From Paenibacillus sp. JJ-100 (GTDB lineage Bacteria; Bacillota; Bacilli; Paenibacillales; Paenibacillaceae), in NCBI RefSeq assembly GCF_948329825.1, contig NZ_CAOJCM010000002.1, positions 372,001-436,000 on the forward strand: DNA of 64,000 nt, written 5' to 3'. Position 1 is the first letter of the stretch. Every line of letters starts with the position of its first letter. A program made the position numbers and the translations under genes. The notes beneath the pieces were generated by a model that was not told the DNA's origin, did not search any database, and saw only the letters and a program-made list of their open reading frames with translations. Positions 55,342 to 62,462 of this stretch are shown here, one piece after another.

Positions 55342-55884
55342 CTATTTCACTCGGGTGTTCGGAACAATCTCGCCAAGATAAACCCAACCTTGTTCTTCCT
55401 TGACCACATATTCATCCAGCGGTTTCGGGGCTACGGCAAGATTCTTCCCTTCCTTGTCATAGTGCGCGCCGTGGCAAGGGCAATGATACTCATTCGGGTA
55501 ATTCTTGTCGCTATTCCAGCCCACTGTACATCCCAAATGTTTACAGATAGGTGAAAGCGCATAAATTTTACCTTGTTCATCCTTGCGAATCCAGGCCACA
55601 AGCGAGGCATTACTCAAATACCAGCCGTCTTGCTGTTTCAATTCAAACGTAAATTCTTGAGGTTCATTTGTAATTTTGCTGATTTCAGCTACTTTGACAG
55701 AGGCTCCTTCTCCCTTATGCTGTAAAATGGGGTCCACCGCAAAACGGACCATAGGAAGAATTGCACCGGCGGCCATGTAGGCTGTAGCTCCACCAAGCGT
55801 GTACGTCAAAAACTGCCTGCGAGACATTTCCATTCTGCTTGGCGGTTTAATCGAGGCTTCGTGCTGGTCATGCTCACTGCTCAT
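55342..55884 (-). CDS. qcrA: Menaquinol:cytochrome c reductase, Rieske iron-sulfur subunit
   Basis: A 180-residue Rieske protein. An N-terminal twin-arginine-type signal/anchor (SRRQFLTYTLGGATAYMAAGAIL) precedes the domain with both cluster boxes, CKHLGCTVGW and CPCHGAHYDKEG, each supplying Cys and His. It transfers electrons from menaquinol to the cytochrome c part. First gene of qcrABC, behind a sigma-A promoter (55967-55995). Confidence 0.96.
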   Translation of the reverse strand: MSSEHDQHEASIKPPSRMEMSRRQFLTYTLGGATAYMAAGAILPMVRFAVDPILQHKGEGASVKVAEISKITNEPQEFTFELKQQDGWYLSNASLVAWIRKDEQGKIYALSPICKHLGCTVGWNSDKNYPNEYHCPCHGAHYDKEGKNLAVAPKPLDEYVVKEEQGWVYLGEIVPNTRVK

Positions 55885-55966
55885 ACTGTCTCCAACCCCC
55901 TTTTTCAGCCAACTCTCTCAATCGGTTTCATTTTCAGAAATTCCACGACTTACTAGAACATACATA

Positions 55967-55995
55967 ATCATATAGTAGCCCTAGAACACCGTCAA
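55967..55995 (-). promoter_or_regulatory. Predicted sigma-A promoter of qcrABC
   Basis: Minus-strand TTGACG (55990-55995), a 17-base spacer and TATGAT (55967-55972). Upstream there are three ATTTGTCA repeats and a near cre-like TGTAAGCGTTATTA at about 56025-56038. The start would be near 55960. Confidence 0.6.
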
Positions 55996-55997
55996 GA

Positions 55998-56068
55998 ATT
56001 TGTCACACATTTTTAAGCTTCTGGTGTAAGCGTTATTAAAAACTGTTGGAAATTTGTCACATTTGTCA
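55998..56068. repeat. Three ATTTGTCA direct repeats upstream of the qcr promoter
   Basis: Plus-strand ATTTGTCA occurs at 55998-56005, 56052-56059 and 56061-56068. The first abuts the -35 box; the other two are in tandem 9 bases apart and 50-70 bases upstream. They look like half-sites for an activator; respiration regulators such as ResD are candidates by function only. Confidence 0.4.
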
Positions 56069-56076
56069 TCAAGACG

Positions 56077-56499
56077 TCACTTTTTCCATAGATTTCGTAT
56101 ACATTCCCCAACATATTGAGCAATATCCTTGTTTTCCATGTTCTGAAGGAGATCTTTGTGACTTAAAATCAAGTCCGCATTGGAAACTTCTACGCCTTCA
56201 AATGACCCATCTGCTGTCATAATAACCACATATTTGAATCCCGAAGCTTTAAGTTCAGCTGATAAGGTATTTAATGTCATTGACATTTCCGTACTACTAT
56301 AATGATATGCTGGGTAGGTCATAATCCTTCCTTTAAAAGGAATCTCGACCATATCCAAAAAATCTCGCAACCGCTCCAGCGCTTCCGTTGCTTCAACCGG
56401 TGATAGCTTACCACTCATAGCCGTGAATGGAACGAGGCATGTATCCAGATAGAGTTGCAGTTCAGCCCAGCTGTCTTGATTCATCTCACTGAATTTCAA
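56077..56499 (-). CDS. ypiF: YpiF-like protein (DUF2487)
   Basis: About 140 residues of an alpha/beta protein (MKFSEMNQDSWAELQLYLDTCLVPFTAMSG start; GRIMTYPAYHYSS; YVVIMTADGSFEGVEVSNADLIL). TTG 56499 is the likely start: GGAAGGGG lies 10 bases upstream and the frame's first ATG at 56550 has no site; ATG 56484 is an alternative. It sits next to qcrA as in B. subtilis. Function unknown. Confidence 0.8.
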   Translation of the reverse strand: MKFSEMNQDSWAELQLYLDTCLVPFTAMSGKLSPVEATEALERLRDFLDMVEIPFKGRIMTYPAYHYSSTEMSMTLNTLSAELKASGFKYVVIMTADGSFEGVEVSNADLILSHKDLLQNMENKDIAQYVGECIRNLWKK

Positions 56500-56595
56500 T
56501 TCCCTATATCCCCTTCCTATCCATTTTATGCCTATATTATATATGAGCATGTGGTATAAAGCCAGATTTCATTTTGTTTTTTGGAAACGTATATT

Positions 56596-56626
56596 AAAAA
56601 AAGGAACACGCGGCAGCGCATTCCTT
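56596..56626 (-). terminator. Intrinsic terminator after the IDEAL-domain gene
   Basis: Minus-strand AAGGAATGCGC and GCGTGTTCCTT arms form an imperfect GC-rich stem followed by seven Ts, about 40 bases past the stop of the 56668-56847 gene. Confidence 0.8.
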
Positions 56627-56667
56627 CTTCATCAAGCTTTAATTCTATATGATCCGTCATTGATCTG

Positions 56668-56847
56668 TTAATTAATCGTCCTCAGTTCATCCGTAAGACT
56701 CCGGAAAGCTACTTCGTCTCCGGTCGCCAACGCTTTGTCGATCTCCAAATAAAGCTTCTCACTCCGCTGTTTGCGAAGCGCCTCGTCCCAAACCATCTCA
56801 GCTGCCAGCCCCAACATGACTTCATACGTAACTTTCATTTTATCCAA
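56668..56847 (-). CDS. Stand-alone IDEAL-domain micro-protein
   Basis: A 59-codon gene in the gap between ypiF and the hexapeptide-repeat protein. GGAGGTG lies 7 bases before TTG 56847 (frame TTG GAT AAA ATG AAA), or ATG 56838 may be used. The product begins M(DK)MKVTYEVMLGLAAEMVWDEALRK and ends in KALATGDEVAFRSLTDELRTIN; the segment LYLEIDKALATGDEVAFRSLTDEL fits the IDEAL domain (Ile-Asp-x-Ala-Leu) found at the C-terminus of YpiB-type proteins. In B. subtilis the syntenic gene ypiB encodes a UPF0302 domain plus IDEAL; only the IDEAL part seems present here. Confidence 0.8.
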   Translation of the reverse strand: MDKMKVTYEVMLGLAAEMVWDEALRKQRSEKLYLEIDKALATGDEVAFRSLTDELRTIN

Positions 56848-56870
56848 TAGGATGCACCTCCAAAACGGAT

Positions 56871-57377
56871 TTAAGAGCTCCTATATTCTCTTCCTTTGTC
56901 CACATAACCCAGTGCAGTTCTGGACATCCGCTGCAGATCAGCTTCAGTCAGTTCACGAATCACTCTTGCGGGCGTACCCAAAGCGAGAGTATAGGGCGGA
57001 ATTTTACTATTCTCAGTCACCACAGAACCGGCTCCAATCAGTGAATACTCACCAATTTCAGCGCCATTAAGTATAATGGCTCCCATGCCAATCAGCGCTC
57101 CCGTTCCAATGATACAACCATGAATGATTGCAGCATGTCCTACAGAGACCTCATCTCCCAGTATGAGAGGTTGATTGGTGTTCACATGTCCTACAGCATT
57201 ATCTTGAATATTGCAGCGCTTTCCAATCTTAATAGGTGCCAAATCAGCTCGAAGGACTGCATTGAACCAAACAGAAGACTCTTCCCCCATCTGCAGATCA
57301 CCTATCAATTTCGAACCTTCAGCTATATATATTGAAGGATGTAACTGTGGTTTTATACCATTGTATGGAATTATCAT
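56871..57377 (-). CDS. Gamma-carbonic-anhydrase-like hexapeptide-repeat protein
   Basis: A 168-residue left-handed beta-helix protein made of hexapeptide repeats (IAEGSKLIGDLQMGEESSVWFNAVLRADLAPIKIGKRCNIQDNAVGHVN; VGHAAIIHGCIIGTGALIGMGAIILNG). The metal histidines of the gamma-CA family are in VGHAAIIHG plus an upstream H in GHVN. Members of this YrdA/YtoA/PaaY group bind zinc and often act as hydratases or chaperone-like proteins; CA activity is unproven. It starts 23 bases upstream of the IDEAL gene. Confidence 0.87.
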   Translation of the reverse strand: MIIPYNGIKPQLHPSIYIAEGSKLIGDLQMGEESSVWFNAVLRADLAPIKIGKRCNIQDNAVGHVNTNQPLILGDEVSVGHAAIIHGCIIGTGALIGMGAIILNGAEIGEYSLIGAGSVVTENSKIPPYTLALGTPARVIRELTEADLQRMSRTALGYVDKGREYRSS

Positions 57378-57422
57378 TCATATCACTCCTTCATTTTGGG
57401 AGTGATTGTAGCAACTTGTCCT

Positions 57423-58541
57423 TCACTTGTCAAACGCAATTGGTATAACCTCAGTTGAGAGAGATCGACAAGATGCGGCAAGCCTGGAACCCCAAGTCGT
57501 CATCTGCACTGTCTTGCCTTGGTCATGCTCACCTGTTCGTATTAACCCTAGATGAAGCATCATTTTGATGATCCGCTTGTTATAAATGTCTTCTGGATCA
57601 TCATAGTAGAAAGGCTGAATAAAAGGACCTATTTGCTCGAACAGTGATTCCATCGTCGACCACTCGCCGGCACATTCACCTGTCCAATACACAATCGAGG
57701 TCAGATTTGGAACAGCACCTTTATACAGTCTTAACCAAAACCGAAACAACTGCATCATTTCGGCTGCATTCTCGGCATTCAGCTTGTCTTCACCAGCCGC
57801 CGTCAGTCTGAGCAAGTTCTGCTCTTCACGAATGAACCGGTGATGATAGGCGTAATCATACAACAATGCAAAACGGTCAGGGTAATCCTTGAAAGAGCGA
57901 CCATACCCAAAGCGCCATCCGGCTCTGCCTACCAGTTCCTCAGAAATATACAGATGCTCCATCAGCTGTTGCTGAGATCGACGGTACATCATGCCTTCCG
58001 CATTCACCGCTATCTCATGTTGCTGTACAAACTTCAGGAACAACTTCAGATCGTCCGCCATCAGATGATATTCCTCCCGATACATGGAAGGCTCTGTTGT
58101 TTTGACAATACCTGCTCGTAAATGAGTTGATAGTACATCTCTAAACCTTAGCTTCAAATCTTCTGGAACCCGGTAGAGATATCTTGTTTGCTGTGTAGTA
58201 CCATTGAAGAGCCAACCGCTCTTGGTAAAGCGAATGATCAGATCTCGTGGATTCGTACCTGTCTCACTCTCCTTTTTATCCATCGATTGGCGGGCTATGG
58301 CGATGAGCTCCTCCATGCCAAAATATTGGCGTGGATCAAATAACAAGTTGTTCAGAAAACGTTGATCTGCTCGATCCAATTGTCGCACTTGCTGCTCAAA
58401 GAAAGGTTTACTGCCCAATGTCGTGAGGATGCTCTGGATGAGTTCATGTTTGGAGTTGGGCTTGCATTCGCATTGATAGTAGTCTGCAATTCGGTTAAGC
58501 TGACCAATATCAGCAAAAGTCAGCATATCTGCTAGATTCAT
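57423..58541 (-). CDS. Protein of unknown function, possibly helicase-associated (XPB-N-like)
   Basis: About 372 residues from ATG 58541 (MNLADMLTFADIGQLNRIA), supported by GAGGCG 8 bases upstream. It is soluble and mostly helical with winged-helix-like stretches (HELIQSILTTLGSKPFFEQQVRQLDRADQRFLNNLLFD; DLKLFLKFVQQHEIAVNAEGMMYRRSQQQLMEHLYIS; LRLTAAGEDKLNAENA). The pattern reminds me of helicase-associated N-domains of the XPB/Ssl2 type without the helicase part. This is a weak resemblance; the protein should be treated as unknown. Confidence 0.7.
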   Translation of the reverse strand: MNLADMLTFADIGQLNRIADYYQCECKPNSKHELIQSILTTLGSKPFFEQQVRQLDRADQRFLNNLLFDPRQYFGMEELIAIARQSMDKKESETGTNPRDLIIRFTKSGWLFNGTTQQTRYLYRVPEDLKLRFRDVLSTHLRAGIVKTTEPSMYREEYHLMADDLKLFLKFVQQHEIAVNAEGMMYRRSQQQLMEHLYISEELVGRAGWRFGYGRSFKDYPDRFALLYDYAYHHRFIREEQNLLRLTAAGEDKLNAENAAEMMQLFRFWLRLYKGAVPNLTSIVYWTGECAGEWSTMESLFEQIGPFIQPFYYDDPEDIYNKRIIKMMLHLGLIRTGEHDQGKTVQMTTWGSRLAASCRSLSTEVIPIAFDK

Positions 58542-58762
58542 GGGTTCATCGCCTCGCCCGTTCACAGTTTACAGGCTGCTGATTAAGGCCTGAAACCATG
58601 TGGTTTTGTATACAGGGTTGACGGATTCTGCACAATCTAAACCTTATTTTTGCATTTTTTTTGTTTTACACCATCATATGCTTCCAATTATTCAAACAGA
58701 AGAAAAAGAGTACGATAGAGTCTCTACCCGCCATTCATTCTCGTAGATCAAGGCAAATAGTA
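58542..58762. other. Intergenic region
   Basis: About 220 AT-rich bases with a long T-run (58647-58661 region) but no clear hairpin beside it, and no gene. It presumably carries the promoter of the 57423-58541 gene. Confidence 0.4.
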
Positions 58763-58800
58763 TAAAAAAAAACAACCTGAGTATTGTTCACTCAGATTGT
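58763..58800 (-). terminator. Intrinsic terminator embedding the stop codon of the phosphatase gene
   Basis: Minus-strand ACAATCTGAGT pairs with ACTCAGGTTGT around GAACAAT, followed by nine Ts. The TGA stop (58788-58790) lies at the end of the 5' arm. Confidence 0.93.
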
Positions 58801-59387
58801 TCGGCAGCTTCCATAGACAGATGTTGTGTGCAGTTGTATAAAATCGGAATCCAGTCACCTTGTTCTTTTTCCAAAACGGTCAGCGACAGGTTCCCTATTC
58901 TTTCGTTGTATTGGTCTTGAAATAACGCAGCTAACAGGTTAGCAAGAAAAGCACCGTGCGTCACGATAAGTACATTTTGCTCAGCGTATGCAGACCATAG
59001 GTCCTTCAAAAAAGCTAGTGCTCGCACTTGAATGTCCTTGATTTGCTCTTGCCCCAGATCAAGTGTATCCCAAGATTCCCCCCAGCGAGCAACTCTCTCA
59101 TCTGAAGTGAGGCCCTCTACCTGACCAAAACCTCTTTCTTTCAGTCGTGCGTCTGGCTCAAGCATAGGTACATGAAGCATCCGTGAAAGAATCTCACCTG
59201 TCTCTTGTGCCCTAGATAAACCACTCGTCACAATATAATCCCAATGGTAATCGTCAGACTGCAGTCGTATACCAAGCCGCTCCGCTTGATTTCGACCTAC
59301 CTCATTCAACGGAATATCAGTCTGACCCTGTATACGGCCAGCCGCGTTCCAATCTGTGAGACCATGACGAACAAGTCCAATTCGCAC
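58788..59387 (-). CDS. Histidine phosphatase (phosphoglycerate-mutase-like)
   Basis: 199 residues of the RHG phosphatase family: LVRHGLTDWNAAGRIQGQTDIPLNEVGRNQA at the start with the phospho-accepting His, SGLSRAQETGEIL, ERGFGQVEGL and the second His in LIVTHGAFLANLLAALF. The substrate (phosphosugar, cobalamin precursor or other) is not deducible. Located downstream of the ECF sigma/anti-sigma pair, 43 bases after the anti-sigma gene. Confidence 0.9.
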   Translation of the reverse strand: MRIGLVRHGLTDWNAAGRIQGQTDIPLNEVGRNQAERLGIRLQSDDYHWDYIVTSGLSRAQETGEILSRMLHVPMLEPDARLKERGFGQVEGLTSDERVARWGESWDTLDLGQEQIKDIQVRALAFLKDLWSAYAEQNVLIVTHGAFLANLLAALFQDQYNERIGNLSLTVLEKEQGDWIPILYNCTQHLSMEAAEQSE

Positions 59388-59430
59388 GTCTATCCCTCAT
59401 TTCTCCTTAGGCAAACGCAGGTTGTCTACC

Positions 59431-60066
59431 CTACGCACGCACACCTTGTTTCCGTTTATTCGTTGACCTATGCATGCGTCCAAGTGAAAATAAAGCCATC
59501 CCGATGGCAAGCAGTGATAGAGCCATCCAGTACTGCGGATAAGCTGGACTCATACTTACAACAAAAGGTTCAATGATGCTCCCTTGGTCTGCCTGCGGAA
59601 TGTTGTACTTGTATAATCCTGAGGATGACGATGTACTTCCGGCAACCCCAGTTTCAAGTATGCCCGTTGTCATGGCATTGGATTTTTCAGCCTCAGATAC
59701 CTCTGGCTTAAACATCGCCATGTACAAGAAACTGCATAAAAAAATGGCCAGGAACGCCGCAATCCACAAAGACATATGTTTACGGATCACGGCAGAGAAA
59801 CGATTAACCTTCGCCTCTTCAGGCAATAACCATGGGGACTCCATGTAAATCCGGTCCATCACGTTTCGGTTGACTCTCTCTGCCTGCTGTTCTGTCACTG
59901 GAACCGGAATACTATGCAGTAATATCTGGGCTTCCTCCCAGACGTCAAACTGCTCAGAACACTCTTCACAACCAGCGAGATGTGCTTTAAACGCAATTCG
60001 CTGCGGATGAGAGTCCGGCAAATCCCAGACCAGTGCAAACAGTTCCTGGGCTTCATTGCAATTCAT
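59431..60066 (-). CDS. Zinc-finger anti-sigma factor
   Basis: 211 residues. The N-terminal anti-sigma zinc domain has the H-x3-C-x2-C ligands in FKAHLAGCEECSEQF with an upstream Cys (MNCNEAQELF). One membrane helix at about 96-114 (LWIAAFLAIFLCSFLYMAMF) and a second near the end (YWMALSLLAIGMALFSLG, about 178-195) give a hairpin topology with a Ser/Gly-rich external loop. It overlaps the sigma gene by 4 bases (ATGA), which marks it as the cognate anti-sigma factor. Confidence 0.9.
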   Translation of the reverse strand: MNCNEAQELFALVWDLPDSHPQRIAFKAHLAGCEECSEQFDVWEEAQILLHSIPVPVTEQQAERVNRNVMDRIYMESPWLLPEEAKVNRFSAVIRKHMSLWIAAFLAIFLCSFLYMAMFKPEVSEAEKSNAMTTGILETGVAGSTSSSSGLYKYNIPQADQGSIIEPFVVSMSPAYPQYWMALSLLAIGMALFSLGRMHRSTNKRKQGVRA

Positions 60067-60656
60067 CGGTTCTTCATCCCTTCATATGGCTCGTACATCG
60101 GCTCGAAGAAATAAGGCTCCAACTGTGTTTTCACGCTTGATCTTGCCCTGAATAACAGTGATTTTACAGAACTGACGCTCTGTCCTAATATACCCGCAAT
60201 TTCCTGGTAGTCTAGCTGGTCATACTCACGAAGTATAATCGCAGAGCGTTGCTTCTCTGGCAGATTGTTAATCGCATCCCTTACAAGCATGACACGCTCG
60301 CTGCGTAGTACAGCATGTTCCGGTGCATTCTCCATAGGAGCCACCGGAACTACACCGCTCTCTTCGAGCGGAACATTTCCACTACGCTGTTTGCGGAGCT
60401 CACTCAATACTGTATTTCTCGCAATCGTGTATAACCACGTGGAGAATGAAGCGTCCACCTCACGGAAAGAATGTAAACTTCGGAACGCCTTGTAGAATGT
60501 CTCAGAACAAAGATCCTCTGCCAGCAGCTCCATATTGGAACTTTTCAACATATGATATACGAAAGCCAGTATTTTACGCTGATAACGACTCATCAGCTCG
60601 GAATATAACTCCACGTTACCTTCCTTGATCTCTCGAATCAACTGGGAATCCGTCAT
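60063..60656 (-). CDS. ECF sigma factor, SigX/SigW-like
   Basis: About 197 residues from ATG 60656 (MTDSQLIREIKEGNVELYSELMSRY), with GGAGGGG 10 bases upstream; the longer frame to 60713 lacks a site. Region 2: LAEDLCSETFYKAFRSLHSF and FSTWLYTIARNTVLSELRK; region 4: LPEKQRSAIILREYDQLDYQEIAGILGQSVSSVKSLLFRARSSVK. A SigX-consensus promoter (60976-61002) lies 313 bases upstream of the start, so autoregulation is likely. The leader contains two terminator-like hairpins. The target genes are probably envelope functions; the ECF-type promoter of amidase copy 1 is a possible one. Confidence 0.93.
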   Translation of the reverse strand: MTDSQLIREIKEGNVELYSELMSRYQRKILAFVYHMLKSSNMELLAEDLCSETFYKAFRSLHSFREVDASFSTWLYTIARNTVLSELRKQRSGNVPLEESGVVPVAPMENAPEHAVLRSERVMLVRDAINNLPEKQRSAIILREYDQLDYQEIAGILGQSVSSVKSLLFRARSSVKTQLEPYFFEPMYEPYEGMKNR

Positions 60657-60732
60657 TTGAGTGCGACCCCTCCTCGCCCATCCATGTGCTTCTCCCCGTT
60701 CGACTCTATGCATATATTACCGAACAGGCATT

Positions 60733-60775
60733 AAAAAGTTGCGGTTTTGACCGCATAAAAAAGGCGTACAGCGCC
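60733..60775 (-). promoter_or_regulatory. Two terminator-like hairpins in the leader of the sigma operon
   Basis: On the minus strand GGCG-CTGTA-CGCC followed by six Ts (60757-60775), then TGCGGT-CAAA-ACCGCA followed closely by five Ts (60733-60755). Both lie inside the predicted leader, about 80-120 bases before the start codon. They could attenuate transcription or simply end an upstream transcript. Confidence 0.45.
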
Positions 60776-60975
60776 AATAAAGGCCCTTCCGCCAAATTCC
60801 CCTATGTAATGGCAATTTCCCCAACGTTTTTACATAACAGTAACATTGTACAACGGTCTGCATCCTCCTGGCAAATCCATTGCTATCCACTTTTACCCGA
60901 TTTGACATTCATATGCGACTAGATTCGTTGTCATGACTTCTTGAAAGAGCTTATTAAAAAGCCTTATATCCTATA

Positions 60976-61002
60976 GACGTAACAAGTCTCAAAAAGGTTA
61001 CA
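60976..61002 (-). promoter_or_regulatory. SigX-type ECF promoter of the sigma/anti-sigma operon
   Basis: Minus-strand TGTAAC (60997-61002), exactly 17 bases, then CGTC (60976-60979), followed by TATAGG. This equals the TGTAAC-N17-CGTC pattern known for B. subtilis SigX. It suggests autoregulation and a 313-base leader. Confidence 0.65.
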
Positions 61003-61082
61003 AAAATGATATGATTTTTTTATAAAAATTTTATTTTTGTAACTTTATAAGCTCGTTTAACAAATATATTTTCTTTTTAGAC

Positions 61083-61112
61083 AAAAAAAAAGACCGCTTT
61101 CATAAGCGGCCA
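61083..61112 (-). terminator. Intrinsic terminator of the putative sRNA
   Basis: Minus-strand GGCCGCTT pairs with AAGCGGTC (one G-T pair) around ATGA, followed by nine Ts. No protein gene ends here; tyrA has its own terminator 200 bases upstream. Confidence 0.93.
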
Positions 61113-61167
61113 TTGCTCACGTGGAGCAATACAGTTATTGGATAGGAGTGGAGAGAAACCATACTGT
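61083..61167 (-). ncRNA. Putative small regulatory RNA (~85 nt)
   Basis: A compact transcription unit in a gene-free gap: consensus sigma-A promoter (61174-61202), predicted start A at 61167, three hairpins and a nine-U terminator. Stem 1 (ACAGU...ACUGU with inner UGG/CCA) exposes a loop rich in C and U (CUCUCCACUCCUAUCC, complement of 61140-61155). Stem 2 is AUUGCUC/GAGCAAU, perfect 7 bp. Stem 3 is GGCCGCUU/AAGCGGUC with a 4-base loop, the terminator. The exposed pyrimidine loop is the reverse complement of a Shine-Dalgarno-like sequence, as in trans-acting sRNAs that block translation. A 20-codon ATG frame (61162-61100) lies inside without a ribosome-binding site and is probably fortuitous. 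It does not resemble 6S or RoxS as I know them. Confidence 0.6.
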
Positions 61168-61173
61168 ACTTTT

Positions 61174-61202
61174 ATTATATGTATCCGTTTTCATTTTGTC
61201 AA
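61174..61202 (-). promoter_or_regulatory. Perfect-consensus sigma-A promoter of the putative sRNA
   Basis: TTGACA (61197-61202), exactly 17 bases, TATAAT (61174-61179) on the minus strand. All 12 hexamer positions match. Such promoters are normally found for highly expressed RNAs or for strongly repressed genes. Confidence 0.85.
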
Positions 61203-61209
61203 CACTTTG

Positions 61210-61227
61210 ATTACATTTATTTGTAAT
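61210..61227. promoter_or_regulatory. Palindrome directly upstream of the sRNA promoter
   Basis: ATTACA-TTTATT-TGTAAT, perfect 6+6 inverted repeat with 6-base centre, 8 bases upstream of the -35 box. Likely a protein-binding site regulating the sRNA; regulator unknown. Confidence 0.5.
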
Positions 61228-61307
61228 GTTAGATTACGCCGTACGCCGTGCGCATGATCTCCATCTTTTTTATGATCTGATTAAAACAATTTATACTGAA
61301 TTAACAC

Positions 61308-61334
61308 AAAAAAAAGAGGGCAACCGCCCTCTTT
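61308..61334 (-). terminator. Intrinsic terminator after tyrA (end of the trp-his-tyr operon)
   Basis: Minus-strand AGAGGGC pairs with GCCCTCT around GGTT, followed by eight Ts. It begins within 10 bases of the tyrA stop codon. Confidence 0.93.
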
Positions 61335-61340
61335 CCTTGC

Positions 61341-62435
61341 CTAAACCCAGACTTGATATCCGAGAGAATCCAGCAATGTCTTCGCCCGTTCCATGTCCTC
61401 TTCCTGACGAAATGACAAACGCATGATCCCCGGCACATCTACCCGATTTTCGATAATTTCCAGGTTGCTCAAGTTGATGTCGTTCGCTCCAAGCTCTGTT
61501 GCAATTTTGCCAATCATACCCGGAGCATCCTGCACATCTGTATAGAGATCGAATAAAGGTGAGATCATACCCTTGCGTCGCTCAGGCAGAACGCTACGGA
61601 ACTCGCGTGCTTGACGGAACACCTTCTCAATGCCTTCACCATTTTGTTGTTCCAACATAGCGGTAAATGACATCATCTGATCGTTCCAATCCTTCAGCAG
61701 TTCCAGCAAAACTCCCCGGTTGCTAAGCAAAATGTCTCTCCATACAATAGCGTCACTGGATGCAATCCGTGTAATATCTCGAAAACCGCCTGCTGCTAGC
61801 ATCTTATAGAGTGGATTCGTTTCATTGTACTCACGTACCTGGTTCACGAGAGCAACGGCGATAACATGAGGCAGATGACTGATTGCCCCAACAATATCGT
61901 CATGGAGCAAAGGCTCTACTCGAACAATCTGGGCACGGGTATGTGCCAACAGATCGGACAAGCGACGGTAAGCCTCCTCAGGCACTTGCGCGGACGGAGT
62001 AAGGACATAATAGGCATTTTCAAATAATACGGCAGAGGCTGCGTCCACACCTGCCCGTTCCGAGCCTGCCATCGGATGTCCACCTATAAAATAGGCATCG
62101 GTAAGTTGCACATGCTCTGCACAAGCTGCAATCGTTGCTTTTGTACTGCCAACATCTGTAATGATACAGCCTTTTTTCAGTGGCAATCGGGATAATTGTT
62201 TCAAATAAGATTCAAGTAGACCAACAGGCACACACAAAAAAATGAAGTCGGCATCCTGCACCGCTTCTTCCAGAGAGAGGGTCGCAGCATCCACAACCCC
62301 GCTGGCTATGTACTTGTCCTTTAATTCTTCCAAATGTGCGTAACCCACCACGGTGATCCCTGGCTTGCCTTTAAAGCAAAGCGCAAGTGAACCGCCGATG
62401 AGCCCGACACCAATCATAGCAATTTTTAATGTCAT
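61341..62435 (-). CDS. tyrA: Prephenate dehydrogenase
   Basis: Converts prephenate to 4-hydroxyphenylpyruvate for tyrosine. 364 residues: NAD-binding IGVGLIGGSLALCF, DVGSTKATI, catalytic-His region GGHPMAGSERAGVDAA, HLPHVIAVALVNQV, and a C-terminal ACT domain (about 292-364: LYTDVQDAPGMIGKIATELGANDINLSNLEIIENR), the expected tyrosine feedback site. Follows hisC by 27 bases; last gene of the operon. Confidence 0.96.
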   Translation of the reverse strand: MTLKIAMIGVGLIGGSLALCFKGKPGITVVGYAHLEELKDKYIASGVVDAATLSLEEAVQDADFIFLCVPVGLLESYLKQLSRLPLKKGCIITDVGSTKATIAACAEHVQLTDAYFIGGHPMAGSERAGVDAASAVLFENAYYVLTPSAQVPEEAYRRLSDLLAHTRAQIVRVEPLLHDDIVGAISHLPHVIAVALVNQVREYNETNPLYKMLAAGGFRDITRIASSDAIVWRDILLSNRGVLLELLKDWNDQMMSFTAMLEQQNGEGIEKVFRQAREFRSVLPERRKGMISPLFDLYTDVQDAPGMIGKIATELGANDINLSNLEIIENRVDVPGIMRLSFRQEEDMERAKTLLDSLGYQVWV

Positions 62436-62462
62436 TGATCCTCACTCTTTCCATCGCCAGTA

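Noticed and set aside
60717..60908. 63-codon minus-strand frame in the leader of the SigX-like operon
   Set aside because: It spans both terminator-like hairpins, has no good ribosome-binding site and an unusual composition; it is treated as non-coding leader.
61100..61162. 20-codon ATG frame inside the putative sRNA
   Set aside because: The ATG lies only ~6 bases from the predicted transcript start with no ribosome-binding site, and the frame ends inside the terminator stem. It is kept as an alternative but not called.
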